This document shows positions 21,640-31,866 of a DNA stretch of 64,000 nucleotides, one piece after another. Position numbers and translations under genes: made by a program. Numbering within the stretch: the stretch's first letter is position 1; each line of letters begins with the position of its first letter. Below the pieces are notes generated by a model. It saw only the letters and a list, made by a program, of their open reading frames with translations. It made no database searches and was not told the DNA's origin. Origin of the DNA: Rutpela maculata (taxonomy: Eukaryota > Arthropoda > Insecta > Coleoptera > Cerambycidae); the NCBI GenBank assembly GCA_936432065.2, contig OW386287.2, positions 92,733,688 to 92,797,687 of the forward strand, given 5' to 3'.

Positions 21640-22002
21640 GCGCAACGTAATGTTAGAGGTTTTGTAGATAAAAAAAATGATTCGGGTATTTGTTTATCCG
21701 ATTTTATATCAAAGAAAAGTTTAAATTTTTTTAAAATTACAAATATAAACGTTGACTCTTTAAAGAAAAATCCAGATCTATGGAATTCAGGCCATCATTA
21801 TGTGTGTGGAAAAAATGTATGCATAAATCTTAACGTTGTCAGTGATTCTGCTGAATGTCAAATTGCGTTGACTTCTCGATTTAATAATGTTATTACAATA
21901 GATGAAGAACAAAAACAAGCTTTACTGATAACACAACGTGCAGAAACAAAGAAATGTACAAAAACAAAAAAAATATATAATAAATTAAAAAATTATTATT
22001 AA
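21640..22002 (+). pseudogene. unidentified small protein frame inside the palindrome arm
   Basis: Not recognised. The right arm can be read as NDSGICLSDFISKKSLNFFK, then a Lys-rich stretch to WNSGHHYVCGKNVCIN and AECQIALTSRFNNVITIDEE, ending KKIYNKLKNYY and TAA at 22000-22002, with one stop/frameshift near 21664. The left arm (21189-21374, - strand) has the matching REPQRNARGFVDPKKNDSGI but lacks about 120 bp, jumping to the CGKNVCIN part (VWKKCVHKS in another frame). Two CxxxxxC-type Cys pairs and a basic tail are visible. It may be the end of a protein once encoded by the autonomous element. No function is proposed. Confidence 0.3.
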
Positions 22003-22670
22003 TAATAATTATTTACAATGGTGAATAAGTTAAACAAATTCAAGTCTATCCTTAAAAACCCGGGGCCTCAAAAAACAATATTTTCTATATTTAATATAAT
22101 TTTCCAGGAAAAAAAACATTATTTAAGTAACTTCTTTAGTTATTTACAATTTTAATGATATATTTTTGGTGCTTTTATTAGTAAAATTGTGAAATACACC
22201 CTGAAAACTTTAATTTTCGCACTCTAGTTTCTGCTCGCTTGCAAGTAATTATAGTAAATTTTGGTTTAGATATGTTTTGGAATATACTGAAAAAGTATTT
22301 TCGGCAGGCCTAAAACAGATTTGTATGAGATTTTCCTTTTGTCCATTTTTTAACATTTTAAAGTAGTTTTTTTTTGTCGGGTTTCTTACAAAAAAATTTT
22401 ACTCGATAATTTTCAATTATTTATATAATATTTAAAGTGAAAAGCCACTTTGGCACTAAAAAACATATATTAGATGACGCCCGCAGCCTAATTTTTGTAG
22501 ATAACGCAAAATGATTGAAATAGCGTACTTTAGAGCGTGGTAGCACATTTTAAAATTCATTTTTTTTTTTAATCAAAAGAGCATTTCTTCTTTTACATAA
22601 AAAGAAACATTTTTACAGGGTGAGACATAAAATATGAAAAGATTTTTTTTTTGGGTTGGTCTAATGTATA

Positions 22671-23617
22671 TAGAACCAATTTCCACGATATTTAAAATTA
22701 TTCATCGCAGAATTTTTTTTACAAGTATTTTACTTTTTTTGTTTAATGACACAGCCACACAAAAAGTGGTCTAGCCTGTGGACCAGGCTAGTGTGTGGTT
22801 ATATATTTGGACCCGCTGAAACCGAATCCGAAGTCAGAATTGTCAGATTGGCTCGTTTTTCACCCCTAATCCCCATAAATTGGTCTGTCGAACCATACTA
22901 CTGCCTCCTTATGTATCTAAAACAGAATCCGAAGTCAGAATTGTCAGATTCGCTCGTTCTTCACCCCGTATCTTAAAAAACACCCCCAAAACAAAAAAAA
23001 AGTGGTCAGGACTTCGGACCAGACCAGTGTATCCTTATGTATTTGGACCCGCTGAAACCGAATCCTGAGTCAGAATTGTTATCGTTTTTCAGTTTTTCAG
23101 ACCAATACATCCTTACCAAATACACTAGTATGATCCGCCGAACAGACCATTTTTTTGGGGTTGGGGGTGAAAAATGAGCCAATCTGGCAATTCTGACATC
23201 AGATCCGATTTTAGCGGGTCCAAATACATAAGGATACACTGGTGTGGTTCGCAGACCAGACCACTTTTTTTTGTTTTGGGGGTGTTTTTTGGGATTAGGT
23301 GTGAAAGCCGAGCGAATATAAAATTCTGTCTTCGGATTCTGTTTCAGAGGGTCGAAATACATAAAGATACACTGGTATGGTCCGCCGGACAGACCATTTT
23401 TGGGGGAGAGGTGTTTGTTTGTGGTTAGGGGTGAAAAACAATCTGACAATTCTGATTCGGTTTCAGCGGGTCCAAATACATAAAGACACACTGGTTTGGT
23501 CCGCAGGCTAGATCACTTTTTTTTTGTGTGGCTGTGTCATTAAACGAAAAAAGTAAAATACTTGTAAAAAAAAATTTCTGCGATGAATGGTTTTAAATAT
23601 CGTGGAAATTGGTTCTA
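22671..23617. mobile_element. foldback element with internal satellite-like units, TSD TATA
   Basis: Begins TAGAACCAATTTCCACGATA and ends with its inverse, flanked by TATA (22667-22670 and 23618-23621), inserted in the right arm of the larger palindrome. Inverted ends of about 120 bp run to GACACAGCCACAC. The interior is built of about 130-250 bp units with GTGGTC, GGACCCGCTGAAACCGAATC and GAAGTCAGAATTGTCAGATT, facing right in the left half (22750-23090) and left in the right half (23150-23520). This is the layout of Drosophila FB and Galileo type elements. No transposase. Frames such as 23006-23491 arise from the repeats. Confidence 0.7.
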
Positions 23618-23684
23618 TATATATCAAAAAATGTGTAAAAAAAATCTGAGTGGATTTAAATTTGGTTGCAGGCCACCGTGTTAG

Positions 23685-23960
23685 AGTAGAGTCTCCTGTT
23701 ATCAACCCCACCATCCGTCTCATTCGTTCTCTATCAAGCCCAGGCAGCTACTTTACGGAATTAGAGTTAATTAAAAAGACTCATATTCCATGGAGCCTAG
23801 ACTTGGAAGATTAGGCCCAACAGTTGTCGAACTGTGCAGTGGCCCAGTTTTGTAGCTCTGATTGAATCAGCGAGCCGAAGGCTGGCTTAGAGCCACAGAA
23901 AAGAGTTTTTCCTCCTTAATCACCCTCCACTCCACTGTGCCCGGACACCCATATGAGTTT
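23685..23960 (-). pseudogene. LINE RNase H/linker fragment, 5' part of a split element
   Basis: On the - strand, LIWVSGHSGVEGD matches the last RNase H motif ('WVPGHSGxxGNExAD'). RMVGLITGDSTL then matches the region before the terminal finger ('xLxGLLTGHCPLR'). The frame is cut at the palindromic element and resumes at 16217. Stops and frameshifts show it is an old copy. This is the oldest layer of the nest. Confidence 0.6.
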
Positions 23961-24648
23961 GACTGAGTTAAATTGACACAACTAAATCGAAATAATTAAT
24001 CAGACAGTTCAACCAGCTTAAGCAAAATGCACAACTGAGAGTGCTCACTCTACAATTTCTCAGACCTGCAATTTTGAACAGGCACATGCAGTTTTAACCC
24101 AATGCTTTTAAATTGCACCATCTTTCGCACTTGCGAGTTTTTATAGAAACAGCGAACAGAAAGAAGCACGTAAGTACTATAAAACAGTTGGTACTATATT
24201 TGTAAGGCTTTTTAGTTTGTTGTGTGGCAATTCGACTGGTAGAGCGTCAAGAGCTAATTCTAATACAGCTAATAATACATATAATATAATAATATAAAAA
24301 TAACAATAACACAATTTTAGATTTGGTATTTTTTTATTAAGTATTAGGTATGGTCAAAAAATCATGATTACTAACGGAAGAAAGTACAACTTTTGGATCA
24401 TATAATCTAAATTTTGTTATAGGCCAAGCAATGGGGAGTTTCTATTCGCAAAAGGTCGGAAAGAAATGAAATTTGGTGGGATGGTAGACATAGGACCCCT
24501 GATAGTACACCTGAGAGGTGGGAGGATGAAAACTCTGCGTCGCGACGCTTTTCGGGAAATAGCGCCGTTGTGGTAAGTGCTATCGAAAAAAAGTTCAAAT
24601 GAAATATATAGAGAACAAAACTGTGCATAATTTTGGTTCGTGTTAAGC
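23961..24648. other. no gene recognised
   Basis: Unassigned AT-rich sequence. A GC-richer patch (24380-24580) gives a short - strand frame without known motifs. Confidence 0.4.
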
Positions 24649-25463
24649 TAACCCCGTATTAAAATTTAACACTGGTTTAAAAATTTTGCGAGTTGTACCA
24701 TCTGATTTAACACTGGTGTTAACAAACCCAGAAATAACTAAGTATAAGCACAGAATAAAGAACTATAAGAAGCGACATTTTCCGCACCGCCTTTGATGTT
24801 TCTTGATCAATTTTTGTGACCTTCACCATCTTCTTGTAGATATTTCCTTCCGTTCATTTATTATTTTAACCTAACATTCTGTGACATATATTCAACAATT
24901 CAACTATATTTTTCAATAAATGAACAGCCGGAAATACCTACAAGAAGTTGGCGTCAATGGAATTTGGACGGGAAGCTTAAGTGTCGCTTCTGGTAGTTCT
25001 CTTTTCTGTGGAATAAGTGCGAGAGTGTAAGTTGCTAGCGATGCGAGGGTGTTGGCAGTCGAGTTACATAAAAAACTTGTCAAGTTGTATCAAATGCATT
25101 ATAAATATTAATATAAATAGGTTATACCTATAATGAAAATGGACAATTTTGAGTTGGAGGAAGAAATAAGGGCTCATAAAACTATTATTAAGTAATGACA
25201 ATGTACACTGTATACTCAAGACGGAAGTGTCAAAATTTGAAATGATATTTTTACTAACCCCGTCTTATACTCACCCCACGACCTACTTTAAATTTTACAG
25301 GGTTAAGTGAGTCTCATAACCTTAAAATTCAAGGTTAGCGTTTTGGTACAACGCGACATTGCTCTTAACCTCCGATTAAAGAACTTATATCTTCTTTAAT
25401 CGGAGCTCCTAACCCACTTTTAATATAGAGTTAGGACTGACCGCGTGTTGGTACAACTCGCCC
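24649..25463 (+). repeat. 0.7-0.8-kb dispersed element, copy 1 (left-truncated; GTTGTACCAA ends)
   Basis: Collinear with 49989-50703. Shared blocks include AACCCCGTATTAAAATTTAA, TTTGCGAGTTGTACCATCTG, GAATAAATGAAC-type hairpin arms around AGGTATTTCCG, and GGTTATACCTATAATGAAAA. The right end reads GTACAACTCGCCC. The left terminal repeat seen in copy 2 (GGGTGAGTTGTACCAAAC) is missing. A short frame MKMDNFELEEEIRAHKTIIK occurs in both copies. A 12-bp-stem hairpin (CCGATTAAAGAA, mirrored) at 25373-25410 is specific to this copy. Confidence 0.7.
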
Positions 25464-25627
25464 TTAAGAATAAATATTTCAGTATTTTTCAATATTTGTC
25501 TTTTAGAGTTGAAAATGTTCATTTGAACTGATTTGTCTGCTAACCGCGAGAAATATGAACAAGCTGGTAGAATAAAAATATAGGTATATTTGTAGGCTCC
25601 AATTTAAAAATAATAGTAATATTAATT

Positions 25628-25810
25628 TTAGCTAATAGAAGCTGAGATATTATCCAATTTCTGACCATCGACAATCGTCATCTTGAATTGCCCATCATAT
25701 TTAATAGCTACCGTTTTAGTATAGTAATCATAATTTTTAGGTGCCGTTAAAACCTGCTTTAAAAATGAACCTAGTAGTACCTCTATATTATACCAATATA
25801 TAGTTTTCAT
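25628..25810 (-). CDS. unassigned short open frame
   Basis: Sixty residues, MKTIYWYNIEVLLGSFLKQV continuing to KNYDYYTKTVAIKYDGQFKM and ending DNISASIS. Codon use and composition look protein-like and no known family is recognised. It lies just 3' of the acetyltransferase terminal exon on the same strand, after that exon's stop codon, so it would be 3' UTR or a separate small gene or exon. Evidence is weak. Confidence 0.2.
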   Translation of the reverse strand: MKTIYWYNIEVLLGSFLKQVLTAPKNYDYYTKTVAIKYDGQFKMTIVDGQKLDNISASIS

Positions 25811-25920
25811 TGTATGTCATATGAACTATTAAAAAATGTATATTTTAATGAAAGACGTTTTCATGTAAAACTTTTTTAATGAGATTATCAAAAATGTATA
25901 AAATATTTTCAGCTCCAATA

Positions 25921-26130
25921 TTACTTCTTCTTCCCCTTCTTTTTATCAGCTCTGGTTTGCTTGCTTTTAGTGTCTTCTTCAGTTTCTGGCTTCTTAATAG
26001 ACACAGGTTCTGGAGGCGGTGGAACCAGTCCACCCATTGCGGCGCAGGTGTAGTTTCCAGCTCCTGGGCTGCAAAACACTAGCTCTCCTGTTTTATCCAC
26101 CCATTTGACATATTCCAATTCGTTCAGGAC
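25921..26130 (-). CDS. GNAT-family N-acetyltransferase, probable last exon
   Basis: Opens after a TACATTTAG acceptor (- strand) in phase 0 and encodes 69 residues then TAA (25921-25923). It starts VLNELEYVKWVDKTGELVF, then CSPGAGNYTCAAMGG, VPPPPEPVSIKKPET and a Lys-rich tail ending KKKGKKK. Joined in phase to the exon at 49702-49823 it gives LGMQ-VLNELEYVKW. This is the expected C-terminal strand of insect arylalkylamine N-acetyltransferase-like enzymes, where the 'GM' beta-bulge leads into 'Y..Y.D..G..VF'. These enzymes acetylate amines such as dopamine using acetyl-CoA. Substrate is unknown. The charged tail is unusual for the family. Confidence 0.62.
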   Translation of the reverse strand, partial: VLNELEYVKWVDKTGELVFCSPGAGNYTCAAMGGLVPPPPEPVSIKKPETEEDTKSKQTRADKKKGKKK

Positions 26131-26339
26131 CTAAATGTACAATAATATCTTTTAAATTACTGACCAAGTTTCAGTCTCGAATAGAATAATATTAGACCAA
26201 ATGATCGATCCAAAACAACATATAAACACATTTAAAAATAATTGACCCGCTTAAAAAAAAAAGGATAAAAAGTCGGTTAAAAATACTTTTGGTTTCATTA
26301 TTTGTTCATTTTTACGCAGAACTCAATATTGATATTAGG

Positions 26340-26861
26340 TAATAAGGTTCTCTTCTCCAAGGAGCTGTGAGACCTTGTCGTTGGTGGAGAGGCTTAAGTA
26401 ACTGCGATGATCCCGAGAGCAATGTCAGCGGGAACAATAGTCTCCTGGCAGGGTCACCCATGCCGGCAAGGTCGAGGGTGAGTGGCGAAAATTAAGGACA
26501 GCTCAAACCTCAGAATCCACACCACGTGTGGTGTGGATACGGGAACTGGTGAACCCGAGGGTAATCCGAGCCACGAGTGAGCTGTGCCACTCACTCGCTT
26601 AAAACCGCAATTACGGCCTGCACTTCAACGACTTATGTGGAAAAGAAAAAATGGCACCTCGGGGGAAAGTCGTGTAGAAACCGTGACCGGGGGCTGGCCT
26701 TAACCGGCCGACCCACGAGGAGAAAACCTCTATAAAGAAACCGACAGCGAAGTCGAAAAAACCTGCGGATACCGGACGACCTCCGCAGTATATAATCTTG
26801 CCTTCGGAATAAGCGTCACCCGGGGGTCGACCGATTTTTCGACCTGTCTCGTGGGATATAT
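26340..26861 (+). other. 5' untranslated region of R1-like LINE A
   Basis: GC-rich relative to the flanks, starting near GGTTCTCTTCTCCAAGGAGC (itself a hairpin). It contains a perfect 24-bp palindrome centred on CACGTG (26515-26538, half-site ATCCACACCACG) and an inverted pair CGAGTGAGCTGTGCCACTCA. It ends at the ORF1 start. The left boundary is approximate. Confidence 0.5.
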
Positions 26862-28692
26862 ATGGATAAGGACATGTTAAATCAAACAAATCAGACGAAT
26901 TCAAACTTGGACAATAACGCAGACAAGGAGCCCCTTCATGAGAAGACCAAGAAAAAAATGCCCTGCTCTTTCTCCCTCCCTGGCAGAAGAGATGATGGTG
27001 ACTAGGTTTTTGTATCCAGCGACGAGGAGAACAAAGGTGTATTCTCTGACGGAGAACTGGCCTTAAGCAAGAAAAGAAGGAGGGACAGTGATGAGGAACC
27101 CAAAAATGATCTTCAAGTGACCATTAATAAAATGGAAAGCACGCAAAAATGTTGGCTGAACTGGCGAAAGCTAATCCAAACACTAAGGTGGAAATAAAAA
27201 AAATTATAACGGAAATGAGTCAACTGGCAACAGTACTAGCTAGGAAAAACGCCGAATGGCATAGTCATAGTATCCGGAAGGTGGCAAGGAAGGCAGCGAG
27301 TGTGAGTCAGGTAATCAAGAGACAAGAGCCACCGATGGTGCGAAAAGTGAGCATTGGGATTCAAGTCACGAGAGGAGACATAGCCGGAGACCTAGAACTG
27401 GAGGCCATGAGCGAACGCAGAGAGATACTGGAGACGATTGAGGCAGGGACAGGCCTCGCTGGTATGACCAAAATCCTAATCCTAAAAAGTGGCCTGAAGA
27501 AGTATTTAAGAAAATAAGAAATGAAACAGGAAATCCTGCAATGGCCCCAGCGGATTACTACCTGGTGGTCATTCTGGATCCAAACGACATCGGAGAAAAG
27601 TGAGAAAAAAGCATCCAGAGGCCTATGAGCTAGCAAAGGAAGGGCTGGAATACCTGATCAAATCAGTAAAGCCCTCGATAAGCAGAAATCAAGAAGACCA
27701 TGAAAACAAACAGCATGTATATCTGTTTCCCAGCAAAATTGAGGATAATGGCATAATCGACTGGCCTGAAGTATATAAGCTAGCTGAGGACTGCAAGAAG
27801 GAATTGATCCTGCAGGGTCGAAAAAAGGTGCTATTTGTACCTGCTGAGGGACTGGACAGGAACTACTACAGAAAAATCCTTGAATACGTTTTTGCTAGCG
27901 ACCGTATAGTTTTAGACATGGAATTAAAACTCCTGATACCTATGAGTAGACAAAGTGCCGTAAATAAGCAAACCCTACCGAAAACACAAGCAATCATTGT
28001 TCAAAAAGGTGACAGATAATATGCGGACCTGCTGAAAACAGTTAAGGAAAATGCAGACATCGGCAGAATGGGTGTAAAAATTAAGACCATCAAAGAAACA
28101 GGAGGGGGAAACCTACTGCTCGGGGTTGAAGGAGACCATTCTCGAGCGGCGAGCCTAAAGGGGGAAATGCAAATGCAGCTGAAAGACACAGTGGTACACA
28201 TGGAACGAAAGGAAATGACACTTCACGTCGCAGATATTAACCCTACCGTTACAGAAGAGGAGATAAAACAGGCTATTATGAACAACGTAAAAACAGACGT
28301 GCGGGACATACGGGTAACATCACTGAGACCTAACAGAAATAGTAATAAAATAGCCACGGTTATATTGCCTAAGGCATCAGCAGAAATGCTGATAAAAAAG
28401 AGAAGGTTCTTATTGGCTGGGTAAACTGCAGAATCAGAGCCAGAGTCTCTATTCTTAGATGCTTAAAATGTCTGGAATTCGGACACAGTCGTGGAGCGTG
28501 CAAAGGAGCAGACCGAGAAAATGAGTGCCTTAAATGCGGAAAGAAGGGGCACAAAGCCAAAGACTGCCAAAATACCGCCTACTGTCCGAGGTGTCAAGAA
28601 CAAGGACATAGAGCGGACTCGATCAGATGCCCTAAGTACAAAAAGCTAATAGGCGCCAAGGCAAAAGCCAGGAGCAGGCGGATATCACAATA
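26862..28692 (+). pseudogene. R1-like LINE A ORF1 (gag-like, three CCHC knuckles)
   Basis: Starts MDKDMLNQTNQTNSNLDNNA, with a TAG at 27003 and frame changes near 27147, 27540, 28018 and 28424. The N-terminal half is charged and Lys/Glu-rich. 27600-28019 and 28068-28424 make up the central RRM-like region seen in R1/Jockey gag proteins (HVADINPTVTEEEIKQAI). The end has three knuckles: CLKCLEFGHSRGAC, CLKCGKKGHKAKDC and CPRCQEQGHRADSIRC. It binds element RNA in family members. Here it is inactivated. Stop TAA at 28690-28692, 8 bp before ORF2. Confidence 0.75.
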
Positions 28693-28700
28693 AACCGCCT

Positions 28701-29001
28701 ATGAAAATACTACAAATAAATGCAAATAGGGCCGCCCATGATCTAGCATTCGCGACAGCGTGCAGAAAGGGGGCGGATATAATCGCGGTTTCCGAACCTA
28801 ACTGAAATCTGGTGAAAGGATCAGGCTGGTTGACAGATAAAAGAACGGACGTGCTGTGTACTTCAGAAATAATAAAATCGAGGTCCCAAAGGTTTACGAA
28901 CACAGAGGATATATAAAGATAAAACTCGTTAAATTCGCCTTATTCTGCGTGTACTCTTCGCCAAATATTCCGACTGAGGAGTACGAAATAGTTATTTTTA
29001 T
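28701..29001 (+). pseudogene. R1-like LINE A ORF2, endonuclease start
   Basis: MKILQINANRAAHDLAFATA is followed by GADIIAVSEPN, the first two blocks of an R1-type apurinic-like endonuclease ('LQINLNRSRxAxDLL', 'DIxxVSEPN'). After a stop it continues as YIKIKLVKFALFCVYSSPNI with PTEEYE. At this point a composite insertion begins. Coding sense resumes near 31885. Confidence 0.7.
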
Positions 29002-29113
29002 ACCACGGCCGAGAAATTCCTTTTTACGTACCGAGAGAAAAATTATCGCCGAGGCTGCTTGCGGCCGAGGCAAGATAATCTCGAGGGCGCAAAAAAATTT
29101 CGCGGCCATGGTA
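29002..29113. repeat. 112-bp hairpin at the left edge of the insertion
   Basis: ATACCACGGCCGAGAAATTC at the left is mirrored by GAAATTTTTTTGCGCC-type sequence ending GCGGCCATGGTAT at the right. The inner GAGAAAAATTATCGCCGAGG is mirrored by CCGAGGCAAGATAATCTCGA. The central loop is GCTGCTTGCGG. Confidence 0.6.
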
Positions 29114-30350
29114 TAATAATAATAATAAAGTTTATTGAAAATACAAGATTACAATGAGTGCTTAGTTTACAAACAAGTTTGAGATTCAACAAACATTCAC
29201 TATCTCGCTCGTGCATACAGATTTAAAACAAAGTTTAAAAAGCCATACATGTCGGGTATACATAACAAAGTATAACATACAGTTATTTCACTGTATGTTC
29301 CTTCATGGAGATGAATTTGAGATAGCTAAATGAAGTTAATCAAATTAATAAAATAAGTAAAATAAATGAGTAAAATAAGTAAATAAAAATAAAAAAAATA
29401 AAAACATAATAAAAAACAATAAAAAATAATAAAAAAAATAATAAAAAAAGTAGGAGTAAATACATGATTTAATTGTTTTTTAGATCTATAAGTTGGTGTA
29501 TATTGTTCCTTGCTTGGCCGTTTATCCATTGCTTGATTTTAGTTTTAAAAATGTTGTTAGAGTTCTGACTTGTCATATAATCTGGTAAGATATTATATAT
29601 TTTTGGTCCTATGTACGAATAACACCTTTGGCCAATAGTTTTACTCATTTTTGGTACTAGTAATGATTTTTCGTTTTGTCTTGTGCTGTATACGTGTTTT
29701 ACTTTCCCTATGTTATTTCTATTCTTGTGCATTAGCAATAATATATTTTGACAATAAAGTTGTCTTGGGTCAAATACTTTGCTTTCTATATAAAGATCAT
29801 CCGATGGGTAAGTACATCTCTTGCTATATATTATTTTTAGGATCCATTTTTGTGTAATTTCTAAATGTTTTAAATAGCGATTGGTTGCACCACCCCATCC
29901 AATAATTCCATATGTAATATGTGATTGGGCCAAGGCATAATACATGATTTTAAGGTGTTTTTCTTCAAAAATGTTTTTGAAATATTTAAATTTTGGTAAT
30001 AGACTTCTCATCTTTTTAACTAAATTATTAATATGTGTATCCCATTTTAGATGGGAGTCAATAGTAATACCCAGGTACTTTATGGTTGTTGCAGATTTTA
30101 TTGTAAATTCAAGATTGTCATACTTTATGGTGATACAGTTAAATTTTGGCAGCCCACTGACATAACTTGAGAAGGGCAAGTAAAAAGTTTTATTGATATT
30201 TATTGTTAATAGCCTACTGTTAAAGAAGTCTATGACCGTTTTAAAATCCCTCTCTACCTTGATCTTTAATGATTCCCATGTATAAACACTATTTTTTGTG
30301 CAACCGTAAATTATAGTTAGTATAGATGGTGGAAATAACACCACCGTTTA
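29114..30350 (-). mobile_element. 5'-truncated CR1-like LINE
   Basis: The 3' end is at the left, with an (ATA)n-like tail (29114-29129). The - strand frame covers the last part of an RT-bearing ORF2. The 5' end stops near 30350 without endonuclease or RT core, the usual outcome of incomplete reverse transcription. 29330-29460 is a low-complexity AT stretch (3' UTR). Confidence 0.65.
29469..30344 (-). pseudogene. CR1-like LINE ORF2 C-terminus (truncated)
   Basis: The 291-residue open frame includes DFFNSRLLTININKTFYLPF, IKYLGITIDSHLKWDTHINN, a HITYGIIGWGG segment and the tail RCYSYIGPKIYNILPDYM. These are the blocks downstream of the catalytic YxDD in CR1/Jockey-type RTs ('LxLNxxKTxxxxF', 'KYLGxxIDxxLxWxxHI', 'YGxxxWG', 'FxxxGPxxxNxLP'). 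The frame itself is uninterrupted over this length, so the insertion is moderately young, yet lacking the catalytic box it cannot be active. Confidence 0.75.
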
Positions 30351-30474
30351 TATTTTGCTAAATAAACGCGATGGCCTTAACGTCAGAGCGTTTCTATGGA
30401 AACGGTATATTTTGAATATATACTTAACAATTCTCGATTAATCGTAAAAATGTCTGAGAGCGATAATGAGATTT

Positions 30475-31266
30475 AGTCGGGGAGCCCTCCTTAGGTGTAC
30501 GTGCACCCCCCGCCCGATCCTTGGGGACAATGTTTTTCATAAAGATTAAAGCCTAAGGAACAATTTAAGACATGTCCTAAAAAAAAAAAATTGGCTGTAC
30601 TTTCAAAATGGCGGCCATATGTTAAAAAAAACTGTTGCCGATGTTGTTTTTGTCATTTAACACAAAAACTAAAAAAGATGAACAAAAACTTTTTTCACAA
30701 AAAATAACGTGCATAAAATTTTCTACAATTTTGTACCTATACAATATTTTGATAGGAGTTACCATTTTCCAGGTAAATGAGTCCGAAATTAAGAAAACAT
30801 GGAAATTCATATATCGGTAAATCACTTAGAGGAAATAACTGTGACAATTATTGTTAGGCGTATAATATATTTTTATATTATTAACATAAAAATAAAATAA
30901 AATAAACTGAAAAAAATTAATAATAATAATAATATTGTAATTTGCAGACATTTATCTCGAAAACGGTAACAGTGGTATCTGGAAAACGGTAACTCCTATC
31001 CAAATATTCCATAGGAGCAAAATTGTAGAAAATTTTATGCACTTTGTTTTTTGTGCAAAAAGTTTTTCTCCATCTTTTTCAGTTTTTGTGTTAAATGACA
31101 AAAATCATATTTGCATTGTTTTTTAAACGGACGCCATTTTGAAAGTACAGTCAGTTTTTTGTTTTAGGACATGTCTTAAATTGTTCTTTAGGCTTTAATC
31201 TTTATGAAAAACATTGTCCCCAAGGATCGAGGGGGTGCACGGACAGTTAGGGTGGGCTTCCGTAGT
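30475..31266. mobile_element. foldback element with about 300-bp inverted arms
   Basis: The left arm (30475-30780) is mirrored by 30980-31266. Shared blocks: GATCCTTGGGGACAATGTTT, TAAAGCCTAAGGAACAATTT, AAGACATGTCCTAA, GTCATTTAACACAAAAACTA and GGAGTTACCATTTTCC. The loop (30800-30970) is AT-rich. Open frames in the arms (such as 30635-30820 and 30622-30825) match their mirror images and have no known domain. Confidence 0.7.
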
Positions 31267-31314
31267 GTTACATTTTATGTTGAATTTTATATTTTACTTT
31301 AAGAGATGAATCAT

Positions 31315-31614
31315 TTATCTGGAAAATGGTAACTCCTATGCAAATATTGTATAGGAACAAAATTGTAGAAAATTGTATGCACTTTGTTTTTTGTGCAGAA
31401 AGTTTTTCTCCATCTTTTTTAGTTTTTGTGTTAAATGACAAAAACCATATTTGCAAATTTTCTTTTTTTAAACGGACGCCATTTTGAAAGTGCAGCCAAT
31501 TTTTTTTTTTAGGACATGTCTTAAATTGTTCCTTAGGCTTTAATCTTTATGAAAAACATTGTCCTAAAGGATCCGGGGGGGGGTGCACGGACACTCAGGG
31601 TGGGCTCCCGTAGT
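31315..31614. repeat. third arm of the same foldback family
   Basis: A direct copy of the right arm at 30980-31266, with about 50 bp between them, ending GTGGGCTCCCGTAGT. It implies either a second truncated element or an unequal duplication of one arm. Confidence 0.65.
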
Positions 31615-31789
31615 AATTTCAGTTTCTTCTAATCTCCCAGAGTTAAAAAGTATTATAAATTCGGCGCTTGCTGATATACGAAATTTGTTACAGCGAGCGA
31701 ATATAACAATTTGGGCTTGTCATATTTTAGAAATGTCAATTTTGAAGTGACTTAAACGTCAATTATTATGAAAGTGACTTTTAGTTTTT

Positions 31790-31866
31790 CGGCCGTTACT
31801 AAGGGTAACGGCCGTGAAATTCAATTTCACGGACTGTTTTGAGAACGTGAAATACTCATTTCACGT
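31790..31866. repeat. three consecutive perfect hairpins
   Basis: CGGCCGTTA-(7)-TAACGGCCG at 31790-31814, CCGTGAAAT-TCA-ATTTCACGG at 31812-31832 (overlapping by 3 bp) and ACGTGAAAT-ACTC-ATTTCACGT at 31845-31866, at the right edge of the insertion into LINE A. Confidence 0.75.

Larger units (their letters stand above)
16222..23680. mobile_element. palindromic (foldback) element with nested insertions, TSD TTAG
   Basis: Ends CACGGTGGCC and GGCCACCGTG, flanked by TTAG on both sides (16218-16221 and 23681-23684). After removal of the LOA-like LINE (16361-20428) and the smaller foldback (22671-23617) the remaining about 2.4 kb is one inverted repeat centred near 21480. For example GTGCTACCACGCTCTAAAGT (20498) is mirrored at 22535, and GCAAGCGAGCAGAAACTAGA (20803) at 22225. 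It splits an older LINE in the coding region. A short unidentified frame survives in both arms. Confidence 0.75.

Noticed and set aside
26611..26904. 97-residue - strand frame with Pro/Gly-rich text
   Set aside because: Antisense to the GC-rich 5' UTR of the R1-like LINE. GC richness lengthens chance frames.
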